64,000 nt of DNA from Arthrobacter sp. C2 (lineage in GTDB: Bacteria; Actinomycetota; Actinomycetes; Actinomycetales; Micrococcaceae). The notes below the pieces were generated by a model. That model worked only from the letters and a program-made list of their open reading frames with translations. It was not told where the DNA came from and did no database searches. The stretch spans positions 3,782,001-3,846,000 of the forward strand of contig CP042428.1 in assembly GCA_024207135.1 (NCBI GenBank), read 5' to 3'. The position numbers and the translations under genes were made by a program. Positions 1 through 7,881 of the stretch are shown piece by piece. Each line of letters begins with the position of its first letter. The stretch's first letter is position 1.

Positions 1-1
1 G

Positions 2-1261
2 ATCCAGGCGGTCATCGCCATTGGCTGGTCCGCGGTCAACACCTGGGTCATCCTGGACCTCATCATGGCGTTGTTCGGCATGATCGGCTGGGTCGATCCC
101 ACGGCCAGCAACATGCTCTGGCGCATCGGCACCGCCGCCGTCATCATGGCCATCCAGGTGGCCATCTGCTACCGCGGATACAAGGCCATCGCGCGCTTCG
201 AACGCATCACCATGCCGCCGACCATCATCGTGCTGATCGCGATGTCGATCCTCGCCTGGACGCAACTGGACATCGACTGGTCCTACCAGGGCCCGGTCGG
301 TGAGGTGCTCACCGGCATGCCACGCATCGCGGCAATGTCCTCGATCATGACCGCGATCGGAATCGGCTGGGGAATCGGCTGGTTCACTTACGCACCCGAC
401 TACTCCCGATTTGTCTCCAAGCGCATCAAATCACACAAGCTCTACGCCGTCAGCGTGCTCGGCCAGTTCCTCCCCGTCGTTTGGCTCGGGATCCTGGGCG
501 CCAGCCTTGCCACCAAGAACGGCACGGCCGATCCCGGACAATTGATTGTCGAAAGCTTCGGCACACTCTCGATCCCGGTGATCCTGTTGGTCATCCACGG
601 ACCGATCGCCACCAACATCATCAACATGTACACCTTCGGTGTTGCAACGCAGGCCCTTGACATCAACGTCTCACGCAAGAAGCTCTCCATCACCGTCGGC
701 GTGCTGGCCATGGGGGCGGTCATTGCCTTCCTCTTCGCCACCGACTTCGCCGAGGTCCTGCATAACTGGATCATCGCCATCGCGGCATGGGTGGCGACCT
801 GGGGCGGCATCATGGCCGTTCACTACTTCGTCTTCGAACGCCGCCACAAGGACTTCTCCTACTTGTTCCTTGACCCGAAGTCATCGAAGCTCAAGTCCAT
901 CAATCCGGCGGCATTCGTTGCCTTCGCTGGGGGCATCTTCATGACGTGGATGTGCATGTACGGCTCGGTGCCGGCTCTCCAAGGCCCGATCGCAACGGCC
1001 GTGGGCGGCATCGACTTTTCGTGGCTGGCCGGAACAGCCACCAGTGCGGGCCTGTATTACGCCTTGGGCCACCGCCGATTCAAGTCCCGCATTGAACAGG
1101 GTGTTCCGTTGGGCCTGAAGATTGATTGCTCCGATGCGGAATTCATCCGCCAGCACGGCAGCGCCGAGTTCCTGCTCGCCGAGCAGCGGATCGACGACGC
1201 TGCAGAGCCTGTGGGCGAGGGTGCTGGGGCGGCCCAGGGAAAACACAAGATCGGCTCGTAG
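2..1261 (+). CDS. NCS1-family cytosine/purine-type permease, 5' end missing
   Basis: Reading frame is open from base 2, so the gene begins outside the window; about 419 residues of the C-terminal part remain. The protein is a polytopic membrane carrier with repeated hydrophobic segments and a GIGWGIGWFTYAPDYSRF segment typical of NCS1 (CodB/PucI-like) nucleobase:cation symporters. It ends in a hydrophilic cytoplasmic tail. The gene lies 170 bp upstream of creatininase on the same strand, so the likely cargo is creatinine or a related cyclic compound such as cytosine. Family assignment is firm from the sequence; the substrate is inferred from neighbours only. Confidence 0.85.
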   Translation: MQAVIAIGWSAVNTWVILDLIMALFGMIGWVDPTASNMLWRIGTAAVIMAIQVAICYRGYKAIARFERITMPPTIIVLIAMSILAWTQLDIDWSYQGPVGEVLTGMPRIAAMSSIMTAIGIGWGIGWFTYAPDYSRFVSKRIKSHKLYAVSVLGQFLPVVWLGILGASLATKNGTADPGQLIVESFGTLSIPVILLVIHGPIATNIINMYTFGVATQALDINVSRKKLSITVGVLAMGAVIAFLFATDFAEVLHNWIIAIAAWVATWGGIMAVHYFVFERRHKDFSYLFLDPKSSKLKSINPAAFVAFAGGIFMTWMCMYGSVPALQGPIATAVGGIDFSWLAGTATSAGLYYALGHRRFKSRIEQGVPLGLKIDCSDAEFIRQHGSAEFLLAEQRIDDAAEPVGEGAGAAQGKHKIGS

Positions 1262-1431
1262 CCGACCGCCGGAAGGCGCGGACCTCGGGGTTCGCATTGT
1301 CGCAGCGGGTCCCGCCTCGCGAGGAAGCGAACCCAGTACCTTTCCTGAAGCATCTTTCACCGAAGCCCGCCGGAAGAACGCGGTCAGCCAAGATCGGTCC
1401 GAGCCGGTTCAACATCACTAGGAGCATCCCG

Positions 1432-2229
1432 ATGCAATCGGTATTTCTTGAAGACATTGATGCGGACACCTACGCCGCATACGTGGCCCAGCCCCATGCG
1501 ATGGTCATCATCCCCGCTGGTGCCACCGAGCAGCATGGTCCGCACATGCCATTGGGGGTCGACGCGATGCTGTCGCGTGCAATTGCCGGGGCGGTGGCCT
1601 CGAAGCTGGGTGCCCTGGTTGCGCCGACTTTTTCCTATGGATACAAGTCGCAGCCTCGCTCCGGTGGCGGAAACCACCGGGTTGGAACCACGAGCCTGAG
1701 CGGTTCAACGCTCACCGGACAGGTCGAGGACATTGCACGCTCATTCATCGGGCAAGGGTTTGCAAGGGTCGTCATTCTCAACGGCCACTTCGAGAACTAC
1801 CAGTTCATCTACGAGGGGCTGGAAATAGCAGTGGGTCGTTCCCGGGAAATCGGCCTCGACGCCCGGGCCATGCTGCTGTCCTACTGGGACTTCGTCGACG
1901 AGGAAACCTTGGAGATGGTCTTCCCCGACGGCTTTCTCGGTTGGGACATCGAGCATGGAGGCGTTTTGGAAACATCCCTCATGATGCTGCTGCATCCGGA
2001 GAAGGTGGACATGTCCCGTGCCGTCGACCATCCGCCGGCGCAGCTGAAGCCCTACGACGTCTTCCCCGAGGACCCGGCGCGAACACCGGCCAGCGGGTGC
2101 CTGTCAGCGCCAACCGGCGCCAGCGCCGAACGCGGACAGCTGCTCCTGGACGCGGTGACCCATGCCGTGGCAAAGGCAGTGGAAGCCGAATACTCACTTC
2201 CACTGGAGATGCTCGGTGCGAAGTCATGA
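1432..2229 (+). CDS. crnA: Creatininase (creatinine amidohydrolase)
   Basis: Hydrolyses creatinine reversibly to creatine. The 265-residue product starts at an ATG preceded by AGGAGC; the open frame extends upstream to 1126, but that part has no family similarity. All metal-binding positions known for Pseudomonas creatininase are visible, shifted by one: Glu33, His35 (in EQHGPH), Asp44, His119 and Glu121 (in NGHFEN). The GYKSQ, SGGGNH and GWDIEHGG blocks are also present, which separates it from more distant creatininase-fold enzymes. A creatinase gene lies 1.6 kb downstream, completing creatinine to sarcosine plus urea. Confidence 0.93.
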   Translation: MQSVFLEDIDADTYAAYVAQPHAMVIIPAGATEQHGPHMPLGVDAMLSRAIAGAVASKLGALVAPTFSYGYKSQPRSGGGNHRVGTTSLSGSTLTGQVEDIARSFIGQGFARVVILNGHFENYQFIYEGLEIAVGRSREIGLDARAMLLSYWDFVDEETLEMVFPDGFLGWDIEHGGVLETSLMMLLHPEKVDMSRAVDHPPAQLKPYDVFPEDPARTPASGCLSAPTGASAERGQLLLDAVTHAVAKAVEAEYSLPLEMLGAKS

Positions 2230-2331
2230 TCCAGCGGCGTGGGCGTTGCTGTGAACCCGCATCGGGGTAGGTAGCAGTTGCCCAACCCCCGGGGGCGGAA
2301 ATTTCGAATGAGGTACAGGCTGACCCAGCCC

Positions 2332-2360
2332 TTGACAGTGACCCAGCACACAAATACAGT
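2332..2360 (+). promoter_or_regulatory. Sigma-70-type promoter of the MHS transporter/creatinase genes
   Basis: TTGACA at 2332-2337 and TACAGT at 2355-2360 are separated by exactly 17 bp, a near-consensus housekeeping promoter. The predicted start site, about 2366-2368, falls inside the palindrome at 2362-2380. Confidence 0.75.
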
Positions 2361-2361
2361 G

Positions 2362-2380
2362 ATTGCAACAGCGTTGCAAT
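2362..2380. promoter_or_regulatory. Perfect palindromic operator ATTGCAAC-AGC-GTTGCAAT
   Basis: Two perfect 8-bp arms surround a 3-bp centre. The site begins two bases after the -10 box and covers the expected transcription start, the classic place for a repressor. The nearest candidate regulator is the IclR protein encoded at 5753-6547. The assignment to IclR is inference; a substrate-responsive regulator elsewhere is possible. Confidence 0.7.
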
Positions 2381-2415
2381 GAATGCAACTCAAGAAACCT
2401 TCTGGTGGTTCCCAA

Positions 2416-3816
2416 ATGATTCAGCGCAAAAACCCCGCGAACGGCAATGATGCCAACGCGCGTTCTGCAACGAGCACGCTCACCAACGTCCCAACATCCG
2501 ACCTTGGCCCCACCTTGAGCGGCCAGGAGCGCCCGGACCCGGCGGGCATCGGCAAACAGACCCGCACCAAGGTCGTGGCCGCAAGCTTTATCGGCAACTT
2601 CGTGGAATGGTTCGACTACGCCGTCTACGGCTACCTGGCCGTCACCATCACCGCGGTGTTCTTCCCGGAATCCGACCCGTCGACCGGCCTGATGCTCACC
2701 TTCGCACTTTTCGCGATCTCCTTCCTCGTTCGTCCCCTGGGCGGGTTCGTCTGGGGCCACCTCGGCGACAGGATCGGCCGCCGCGAGGCCCTGTCCTGGT
2801 CCATCCTGATCATGTCCGCGGCAACTTTCTGCATCGCCCTGATCCCCTCCTACAACACCATCGGCATCTGGGCTCCGATCCTGCTGCTGATCATCCGAGT
2901 CGTCCAGGGCTTCTCGGCCTCCGGCGAGTATGCGGGAGCATCCGCCTTCCTGGTGGAATACGCGCCGGCCCACCGCAGGGGCCTCTACGCCGCCGTTGTA
3001 CCAGCCAGCACCGCCACGGGTTTGCTGCTCGGTTCGCTGTTGGCTGCACTGCTCACTGGCATGCTGGATCCAGAACAGATGCAGTCCTGGGGCTGGCGCC
3101 TGCCGTTCCTGCTGGCAGCGCCCATGGGCCTGATCGGGCGCTACATCCGCACCAAGCTCGAAGACTCACCCGTCTTCAAGGAACTGGCCAAGGAGGACAA
3201 CGCCGTCAAGGCCCCGGTCAGCGCGCTGTTCAAGAACCACTGGCGCCAGCTCGTGCAGGCCGTCGGTGCGGTGCTGCTCAACGCCGTCGGCTTCTACGTC
3301 ATCCTCAGCTACATGCCTACCTACCTGTCACAGGAGCTGGGAATGGACGAAACCTCGTCCTACATGGCAACCACCGTGGCACTGGTGACCTATATCGGCT
3401 TCATCTTCCTCACCGGAATGCTCTCCGACCGCTTCGGACGCAAGAAGGTCCTCATGACCGCCTCGATCCTGTTCGTGGTGCTTACCGTTCCGGCGTTCAT
3501 GCTCCTTGATACGGGAAATTTCCTGGTCATCGTCCTCGTCCAGATCTTGCTCGGCGGCATGCTCAGCCTGAACGACGGAACATTGCCGAGCTTCCTGGCA
3601 GAAATGTTCCCCACGCGGGTCCGGTATTCCGGCTTCGCCGTCAGCTTCAACCTGTCCAACGCGCTATTCGGCGGAACCGCACCCTTTGTGGCCACGTTGC
3701 TGATTGCCAGCTCCGGAAGCCTGCTCGCCCCTGGCTGGTACCTCATGGGCGCGGCAGCCATCTCGCTGATCGCGGTCGCCTGCTCCGTGGAAACCAGCAA
3801 GAAGGCCCTGGCATAA
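2416..3816 (+). CDS. MHS-family MFS transporter (metabolite:H+ symporter)
   Basis: A 12-TM major facilitator of the metabolite:H+ symporter subfamily (ProP/KgtP/ShiA group). It shows the GNFVEWFDYAVYGY opening, the loop signature RPLGGFVWGHLGDRIGRR, and a SDRFGRKK repeat in the second half. An ATG at 2383 in the same frame lies only about 16 nt after the predicted transcription start and inside the operator region; ATG 2416, with GGTGG seven bases upstream, is preferred and gives 466 residues. Placed between creatininase and creatinase, it probably imports creatine or creatinine. The cargo is not determined by sequence. Confidence 0.85.
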   Translation: MIQRKNPANGNDANARSATSTLTNVPTSDLGPTLSGQERPDPAGIGKQTRTKVVAASFIGNFVEWFDYAVYGYLAVTITAVFFPESDPSTGLMLTFALFAISFLVRPLGGFVWGHLGDRIGRREALSWSILIMSAATFCIALIPSYNTIGIWAPILLLIIRVVQGFSASGEYAGASAFLVEYAPAHRRGLYAAVVPASTATGLLLGSLLAALLTGMLDPEQMQSWGWRLPFLLAAPMGLIGRYIRTKLEDSPVFKELAKEDNAVKAPVSALFKNHWRQLVQAVGAVLLNAVGFYVILSYMPTYLSQELGMDETSSYMATTVALVTYIGFIFLTGMLSDRFGRKKVLMTASILFVVLTVPAFMLLDTGNFLVIVLVQILLGGMLSLNDGTLPSFLAEMFPTRVRYSGFAVSFNLSNALFGGTAPFVATLLIASSGSLLAPGWYLMGAAAISLIAVACSVETSKKALA

Positions 3817-3878
3817 CGCCACCTCCAATTCTTTACCCCACGACCAACAATGCACATCAACAACCAGAAGGAGTCATC

Positions 3879-5135
3879 ATGACCATTGCATCGGCCACCG
3901 CAACCAACGTTTCCGAACTCGAGCGCCTCAAGACCCTGCACAACGGCACCAAGCAGCAGCTCACCTTCTCGGACGCCGAGTTCGAGCGTCGCTTGGGCGG
4001 CCTGCGCCAAATCATGGCCGCCAAGGAACTGGATGCGGTCATCCTGACCAGCTACCACGGCATCAAGTACTACTCCGATTTCCTCTACACCACCTTCGGG
4101 CGCAACTACGCGCTGGTTGTCACCGCCGACAGCTCGACCACGATCACCGCGAACATCGACGCCGGCATGCCGTGGCGCACCAGCTACGGCGACAACATCG
4201 TCTACACCGACTGGAAGCGCGACAACTTCTACTACGGACTGCAGGAGGCCCTGAAGCGCAACGGCGTCAAGGCAACCCGCATCGGCGTCGAGGACGACGC
4301 CCTGCCGCTGTTCACCCGCCAGGCCATCGCCGCGACCTTCGACGGTGCCACCCTGGTGGATGTCTCGCAGGAAGCCATGCGCCAGCGCATGATCAAGTCC
4401 GCCGAGGAGATCGAGGTCATCAAGCACGGTGCACGCATCGGCGACATCGGCGGCGAAGCCATCAAGGCAGCGATCCGCGAGGGCATCACCGAGTACGAGG
4501 TCGCACTGATCGGCACCGAGGCCATGGTGCACGAAATCGCCAAGACCTTCCCGCACCGCGAAGTGCGCGACACCTGGGTCTGGTTCCAGTCCGGCATCAA
4601 CACCGACGGCGCCCACAACTGGGCCACCACCCGCAAACTGGAGCGCGGGGACATCCTCTCGCTGAACTGCTTCCCGATGACTTCGGGCTACTACACCGCC
4701 CTGGAGCGCACCTTGTTCCTCGGCGAGCCGGACGCCCGCTCGCTGCAGGTATGGAACGCCAACGTCGAGGTGCACAAGCGCGGCCTGGAACTGATCAAGC
4801 CCGGCGCGGTCTGCAAGGACATCGCCGCGGAGCTCAACGAGATCTTCATCGGCCACGGACTGCTGCCCAACCGCACCTTCGGCTACGGCCACTCCTTCGG
4901 CGTCCTGTCGCACTACTACGGCCGCGAAGCCGGCCTGGAACTGCGCGAGGACATCGATACGGTCCTGGAGCCGGGCATGGTTGTCTCCATGGAACCGATG
5001 GTCACCATCCTGGACGGCGAGCCGGGTGCCGGTGGCTACCGCGAGCACGACATCCTGGTCATCGGCGAGGACGGCGGCGTGGAAAACATCACCAAGTTCG
5101 GTTTCGGACCGGAAAACAACATCATCGACGCCTAG
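3879..5135 (+). CDS. Creatinase (creatine amidinohydrolase)
   Basis: Hydrolyses creatine to sarcosine and urea. The 418-residue protein has the M24 'pita-bread' fold of creatinase: an N-terminal domain with the TSYHGIKYYSDFLY block, and a C-terminal catalytic domain with FQSGINTDGAHN, where His246 matches the catalytic His232 of the Pseudomonas enzyme. The blocks FGYGHSFG, HYYGREAGLELRED and GAGGYREHD follow. As in true creatinases, it lacks the metal-ligand set of M24 aminopeptidases. An AAGGAG ribosome-binding site precedes the ATG, 62 bp after the transporter. No sarcosine oxidase is present in the window. Confidence 0.95.
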   Translation: MTIASATATNVSELERLKTLHNGTKQQLTFSDAEFERRLGGLRQIMAAKELDAVILTSYHGIKYYSDFLYTTFGRNYALVVTADSSTTITANIDAGMPWRTSYGDNIVYTDWKRDNFYYGLQEALKRNGVKATRIGVEDDALPLFTRQAIAATFDGATLVDVSQEAMRQRMIKSAEEIEVIKHGARIGDIGGEAIKAAIREGITEYEVALIGTEAMVHEIAKTFPHREVRDTWVWFQSGINTDGAHNWATTRKLERGDILSLNCFPMTSGYYTALERTLFLGEPDARSLQVWNANVEVHKRGLELIKPGAVCKDIAAELNEIFIGHGLLPNRTFGYGHSFGVLSHYYGREAGLELREDIDTVLEPGMVVSMEPMVTILDGEPGAGGYREHDILVIGEDGGVENITKFGFGPENNIIDA

Positions 5136-5152
5136 CCTCGAACTGGCATGAT

Positions 5153-5193
5153 GGGGGTGGTGGAGTGCACGCGTGCGCCCCGCCACCCCCTTT
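5153..5193 (+). terminator. GC-rich hairpin between creatinase and deaminase
   Basis: GGGGGTGG (5153-5160) pairs perfectly with CCACCCCC (5183-5190); the internal GCACGCGTGC is itself a palindrome, and TTT follows. It could end or attenuate transcripts of the creatinase unit before the deaminase gene. Confidence 0.5.
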
Positions 5194-5224
5194 CCGCATC
5201 CGACGAAGAATCGAGCCGCACGCC

Positions 5225-5701
5225 ATGAACCTGGACGAACACGACCGCGCCGGATACGCCACCGCCCTGGAACAAGCCCGCCTGGGTGCAGGCGAGGGCG
5301 GGGTGCCCATCGGCTCGAGCATCTACGAGAACGGCGTGATGCTGGGGGCAGGCCGCAACCGCCGCGTGCAAAGCGGCGACCCGACGGCGCACGGGGAAAT
5401 CGACGCACTGCGCAATGCCGGACGCCGTGCCTCCTACGCCGGGACCACCCTGTACTCCACGCTGGCACCCTGCGCCATGTGCTCCGGATCGATCATCCTC
5501 TTCGGCATCCGGCGCGTGGTGGTCGGGGAGGAGAAGAACTTCCCCGGGGAACTCGAGCTGCTGCGCTCCCGCGGCGTGGAGGTCGTGGTCATCGACGACC
5601 CGAAGGCCACCGCGCTGATGGAGGACTTCGCCGCCCGGAACCCGGGGGTGTGGAACGAAGACATCGGCGTCGACGAGGCCCAGCCCGATCCGGAGCAGTA
5701 G
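5225..5701 (+). CDS. Yeast-type cytosine deaminase; possible creatinine deaminase
   Basis: A 158-residue zinc deaminase of the CDA/APOBEC fold. The ligands are visible: His56 and catalytic Glu58 in HGE, and Cys83 and Cys86 in APCAMC, matching His62/Glu64/Cys91/Cys94 of yeast Fcy1. Further shared blocks are EGGVPIG near residue 25, TTLYSTLAPC, and VVVGEEKNF. This is unlike the TIM-barrel CodA enzyme of enteric bacteria. Cytosine deaminases of some bacteria also deaminate creatinine to N-methylhydantoin, and the locus suggests such a role. The fold and family are firm; the physiological substrate is inferred. Confidence 0.8.
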   Translation: MNLDEHDRAGYATALEQARLGAGEGGVPIGSSIYENGVMLGAGRNRRVQSGDPTAHGEIDALRNAGRRASYAGTTLYSTLAPCAMCSGSIILFGIRRVVVGEEKNFPGELELLRSRGVEVVVIDDPKATALMEDFAARNPGVWNEDIGVDEAQPDPEQ

Positions 5702-5752
5702 CGTGCACCCGTGAACGCACCCACCAGCACCCCATCCACCGGAGGAATCCCC

Positions 5753-6547
5753 ATGGTTGCCCAAACGGCAGAAACCCCCGCCGCGGAACCGCGCGGCGCC
5801 TCGGTCATCGTCAACGTCATCGACGTGCTGCGCTGCTTCACCGTGGAGCACCCGGTGCTGGGCGTCACCGAGATCGCCGCGCAGGTGGGACTGCACAAAT
5901 CCAGCGTCTCGCGCATCCTGGTCACCCTGGAGCAGGAACGCATCGTGGCCCGCGACGAGGCCACCCGCAAGTACTCGCTGGGACTGGGGCTCATCGCCGT
6001 GGCCGGACCGCTGCTGGCCAACCTGGACGTGCGCCGGGTGTCCTTCCCGTTCCTGAACGAACTGGCCCGGGACACCGGGGAGACCGCGGTGCTGACCATC
6101 TGGGACGGGCTTGAATCCGTCTCGGTCGAACAGATCCCCAGCATCCACCAGGTCAAGCACACCTCGGCCATGGGCAGCCGCTACAACACCGCGCTCAGCG
6201 CCTCGGTGCAGGTATTCCTGGCTCACGAGGACGCGGGACGCGCCGCGGCACTGCTTGAATCCGGGACCGTGGTGCTGCCGGAAAGCACCGCCGGCGCCCG
6301 CGCCGACTACCTCGCGCGCCTTGAGGCCGTGCGCCGCCGCGGTTACGCGGCCAACCACGGGGAAACCTCGCCCGACGAGGTCGGGGTGGCCGCACCGGTC
6401 TTCGACCACCGCGGCACCGTGGTCGCCAGCGCCATGATCGCCGCCCCGTACTACCGGGTCTCCGAGGAACAACTCCACCAGCTCGGTGCCGCCTGCATGC
6501 GGGCCGCACGGCAAATCAGCCTTCGCCTGGGCTCTCCGGCGACCTAG
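5753..6547 (+). CDS. IclR-family transcriptional regulator
   Basis: 264 residues: an N-terminal winged helix-turn-helix (about 18-80, with LGVTEIAAQVGLHKSSVSR) and a C-terminal IclR effector domain (about 95-260). GGAGGA seven bases before ATG 5753 fixes the start; an in-frame GTG at 5711 has no such site. It lies 51 bp after the deaminase on the same strand and is the only obvious regulator of the creatinine genes. The palindrome at 2362-2380 is its most likely target, which is an inference. Confidence 0.87.
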   Translation: MVAQTAETPAAEPRGASVIVNVIDVLRCFTVEHPVLGVTEIAAQVGLHKSSVSRILVTLEQERIVARDEATRKYSLGLGLIAVAGPLLANLDVRRVSFPFLNELARDTGETAVLTIWDGLESVSVEQIPSIHQVKHTSAMGSRYNTALSASVQVFLAHEDAGRAAALLESGTVVLPESTAGARADYLARLEAVRRRGYAANHGETSPDEVGVAAPVFDHRGTVVASAMIAAPYYRVSEEQLHQLGAACMRAARQISLRLGSPAT

Positions 6548-6562
6548 GGACGGGATCCTGTG

Positions 6563-6973
6563 ATGTTTGAACCACGTGGTGCGCACACCTTCGACTACTC
6601 GCTGCACGAAGGCACGCCGACGCGCATGCAATTCCACTTTGCCGATTCCATGGCCATGCCCGTGGCCATCCAGACCTGGGAACTGGACCCCGGGGGACAC
6701 GAGGGCATGCACTCCCACGACCCGGACACCGTAGCGCTGGAGGAGTTCTACCTGGTCCTCGAGGGCACCGCGCAGATGCAGGTCGGCGCGGAACACCACC
6801 GGCTGCGCGCCGGGGACAGCGTCCTGGCCCCGGCCGGGGTGGAGCACGATCTGCGCAACACCGGGGACGGGGTGCTGCGCGTGCTGGTGGTCTGGGGCGA
6901 ACCCGGACACAAGGACTTCTCGTCATTCGGGTCCCTGGCCGCGGGGCTGGCGGCCCGGGGCACCAAGCCCTGA
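6563..6973 (+). CDS. Cupin-domain protein
   Basis: 136 residues forming a single small beta-barrel cupin. Motif 1 includes DPGGHEGMHSHDPDTVALEEFY with the His pair and Glu, and motif 2 includes LAPAGVEHDLRNTGDG with the third His, so a metal site is intact. It starts 15 bp after the IclR stop; a GTG three bases upstream (6560) is an equally possible start. Small cupins of this kind act as dioxygenases, isomerases or binding proteins, and no specific reaction can be assigned. The tight spacing suggests co-transcription with the regulator. Confidence 0.75.
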   Translation: MFEPRGAHTFDYSLHEGTPTRMQFHFADSMAMPVAIQTWELDPGGHEGMHSHDPDTVALEEFYLVLEGTAQMQVGAEHHRLRAGDSVLAPAGVEHDLRNTGDGVLRVLVVWGEPGHKDFSSFGSLAAGLAARGTKP

Positions 6974-6983
6974 ACGAGCGGTG

Positions 6984-7796
6984 TTAGCGCGCACCGGAGG
7001 TGCCCGGGGGCAGGATGCCTTCCATGTCCGCGAGCCACGCATCGAGCAGCGCGCCGGTTTGCCCCGGCTGGTCAAGGTGGGCGTTGTGGCCGGCCTCATC
7101 GAGCACCGCAACGGTGCAGTTTCCGTAGCGACCCGCCAACACCAGTTGGTCCTCGAACCCCACCACATGGTCCTGGCGGCCCGCGATGAGAAGCACGGGG
7201 CCGCCGAATGACGACGCGCGGTCCTCGGGTTCGACGGCCAACGGGTAGTTCCCGGCAATCCGGCCGACGGCCCTGCGGTCGAATGAGCGCAGGCCCGGCA
7301 GCGCGAAATCGCGGAAGCGCTCCCAATTCGCGGGGGACTGGATGACCGCCAGCTCGGCGTAGTCCGCCGCGTCGTGGGAGTCCAACGAGGCCAGCAGCTG
7401 CAGGTCGGTGCGCAGGATCGATCGGGGCGGCAGTGTGCGCCGTGATTTCTCCGCCACGGCCACCGGGCACAGCAGCCCCAGGCCCACGACCTGGTCGCCG
7501 AATTCGGCCACGAGGTGGCGTGCCAGCATGCCGCCAAAGGAATTGCCCAGGACGGCGAAGCGCCGGCTTCCAAGGTTTTCGCGGACGAAGTCCACCACCG
7601 CCGCGGCGACCGCGTCGGAGCTGCGGATGCCCGGCCCGGCCACGGAAGCGCCCATGCCCGGCAAATCGAGGTAGATCCGCCGCCACCCGCCCCGCGCGCC
7701 AAAGACCTGGTCAAGCTCGAGCAGCAGCCGGTGGTCCACGCAGAGCCCGTGGATCATCAGGATCGGGGTACCGGAGCCGAATTCAACGAAGTTCAC
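6984..7796 (-). CDS. Alpha/beta-hydrolase
   Basis: 270 residues with the alpha/beta-hydrolase fold. The oxyanion-hole region PILMIHG is near residue 12, the nucleophile elbow GNSFGG carries the catalytic Ser, and a C-terminal EAGHNAHLDQPG gives the His. The start is GTG. The gene runs against the cupin gene, with 10 bp between the two stops. It resembles ring-cleavage-product or lactone hydrolases, but nothing in the sequence defines the ester, amide or C-C bond cut. Confidence 0.82.
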   Translation of the reverse strand: MNFVEFGSGTPILMIHGLCVDHRLLLELDQVFGARGGWRRIYLDLPGMGASVAGPGIRSSDAVAAAVVDFVRENLGSRRFAVLGNSFGGMLARHLVAEFGDQVVGLGLLCPVAVAEKSRRTLPPRSILRTDLQLLASLDSHDAADYAELAVIQSPANWERFRDFALPGLRSFDRRAVGRIAGNYPLAVEPEDRASSFGGPVLLIAGRQDHVVGFEDQLVLAGRYGNCTVAVLDEAGHNAHLDQPGQTGALLDAWLADMEGILPPGTSGAR

Positions 7797-7881
7797 CCCT
7801 GCACGCTAGCAGCAGGCCGAGGTGGCACGCCCCGCCTGCCAAGGCGTGTGGTCCTGACCACTTCGGCGATAGTGTGGATCC

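Noticed and set aside
2383-2415. Upstream ATG for the MHS transporter
   Set aside because: It would lie about 16 nt from the predicted transcription start, directly after the operator and without a ribosome-binding site; ATG 2416 is better placed.
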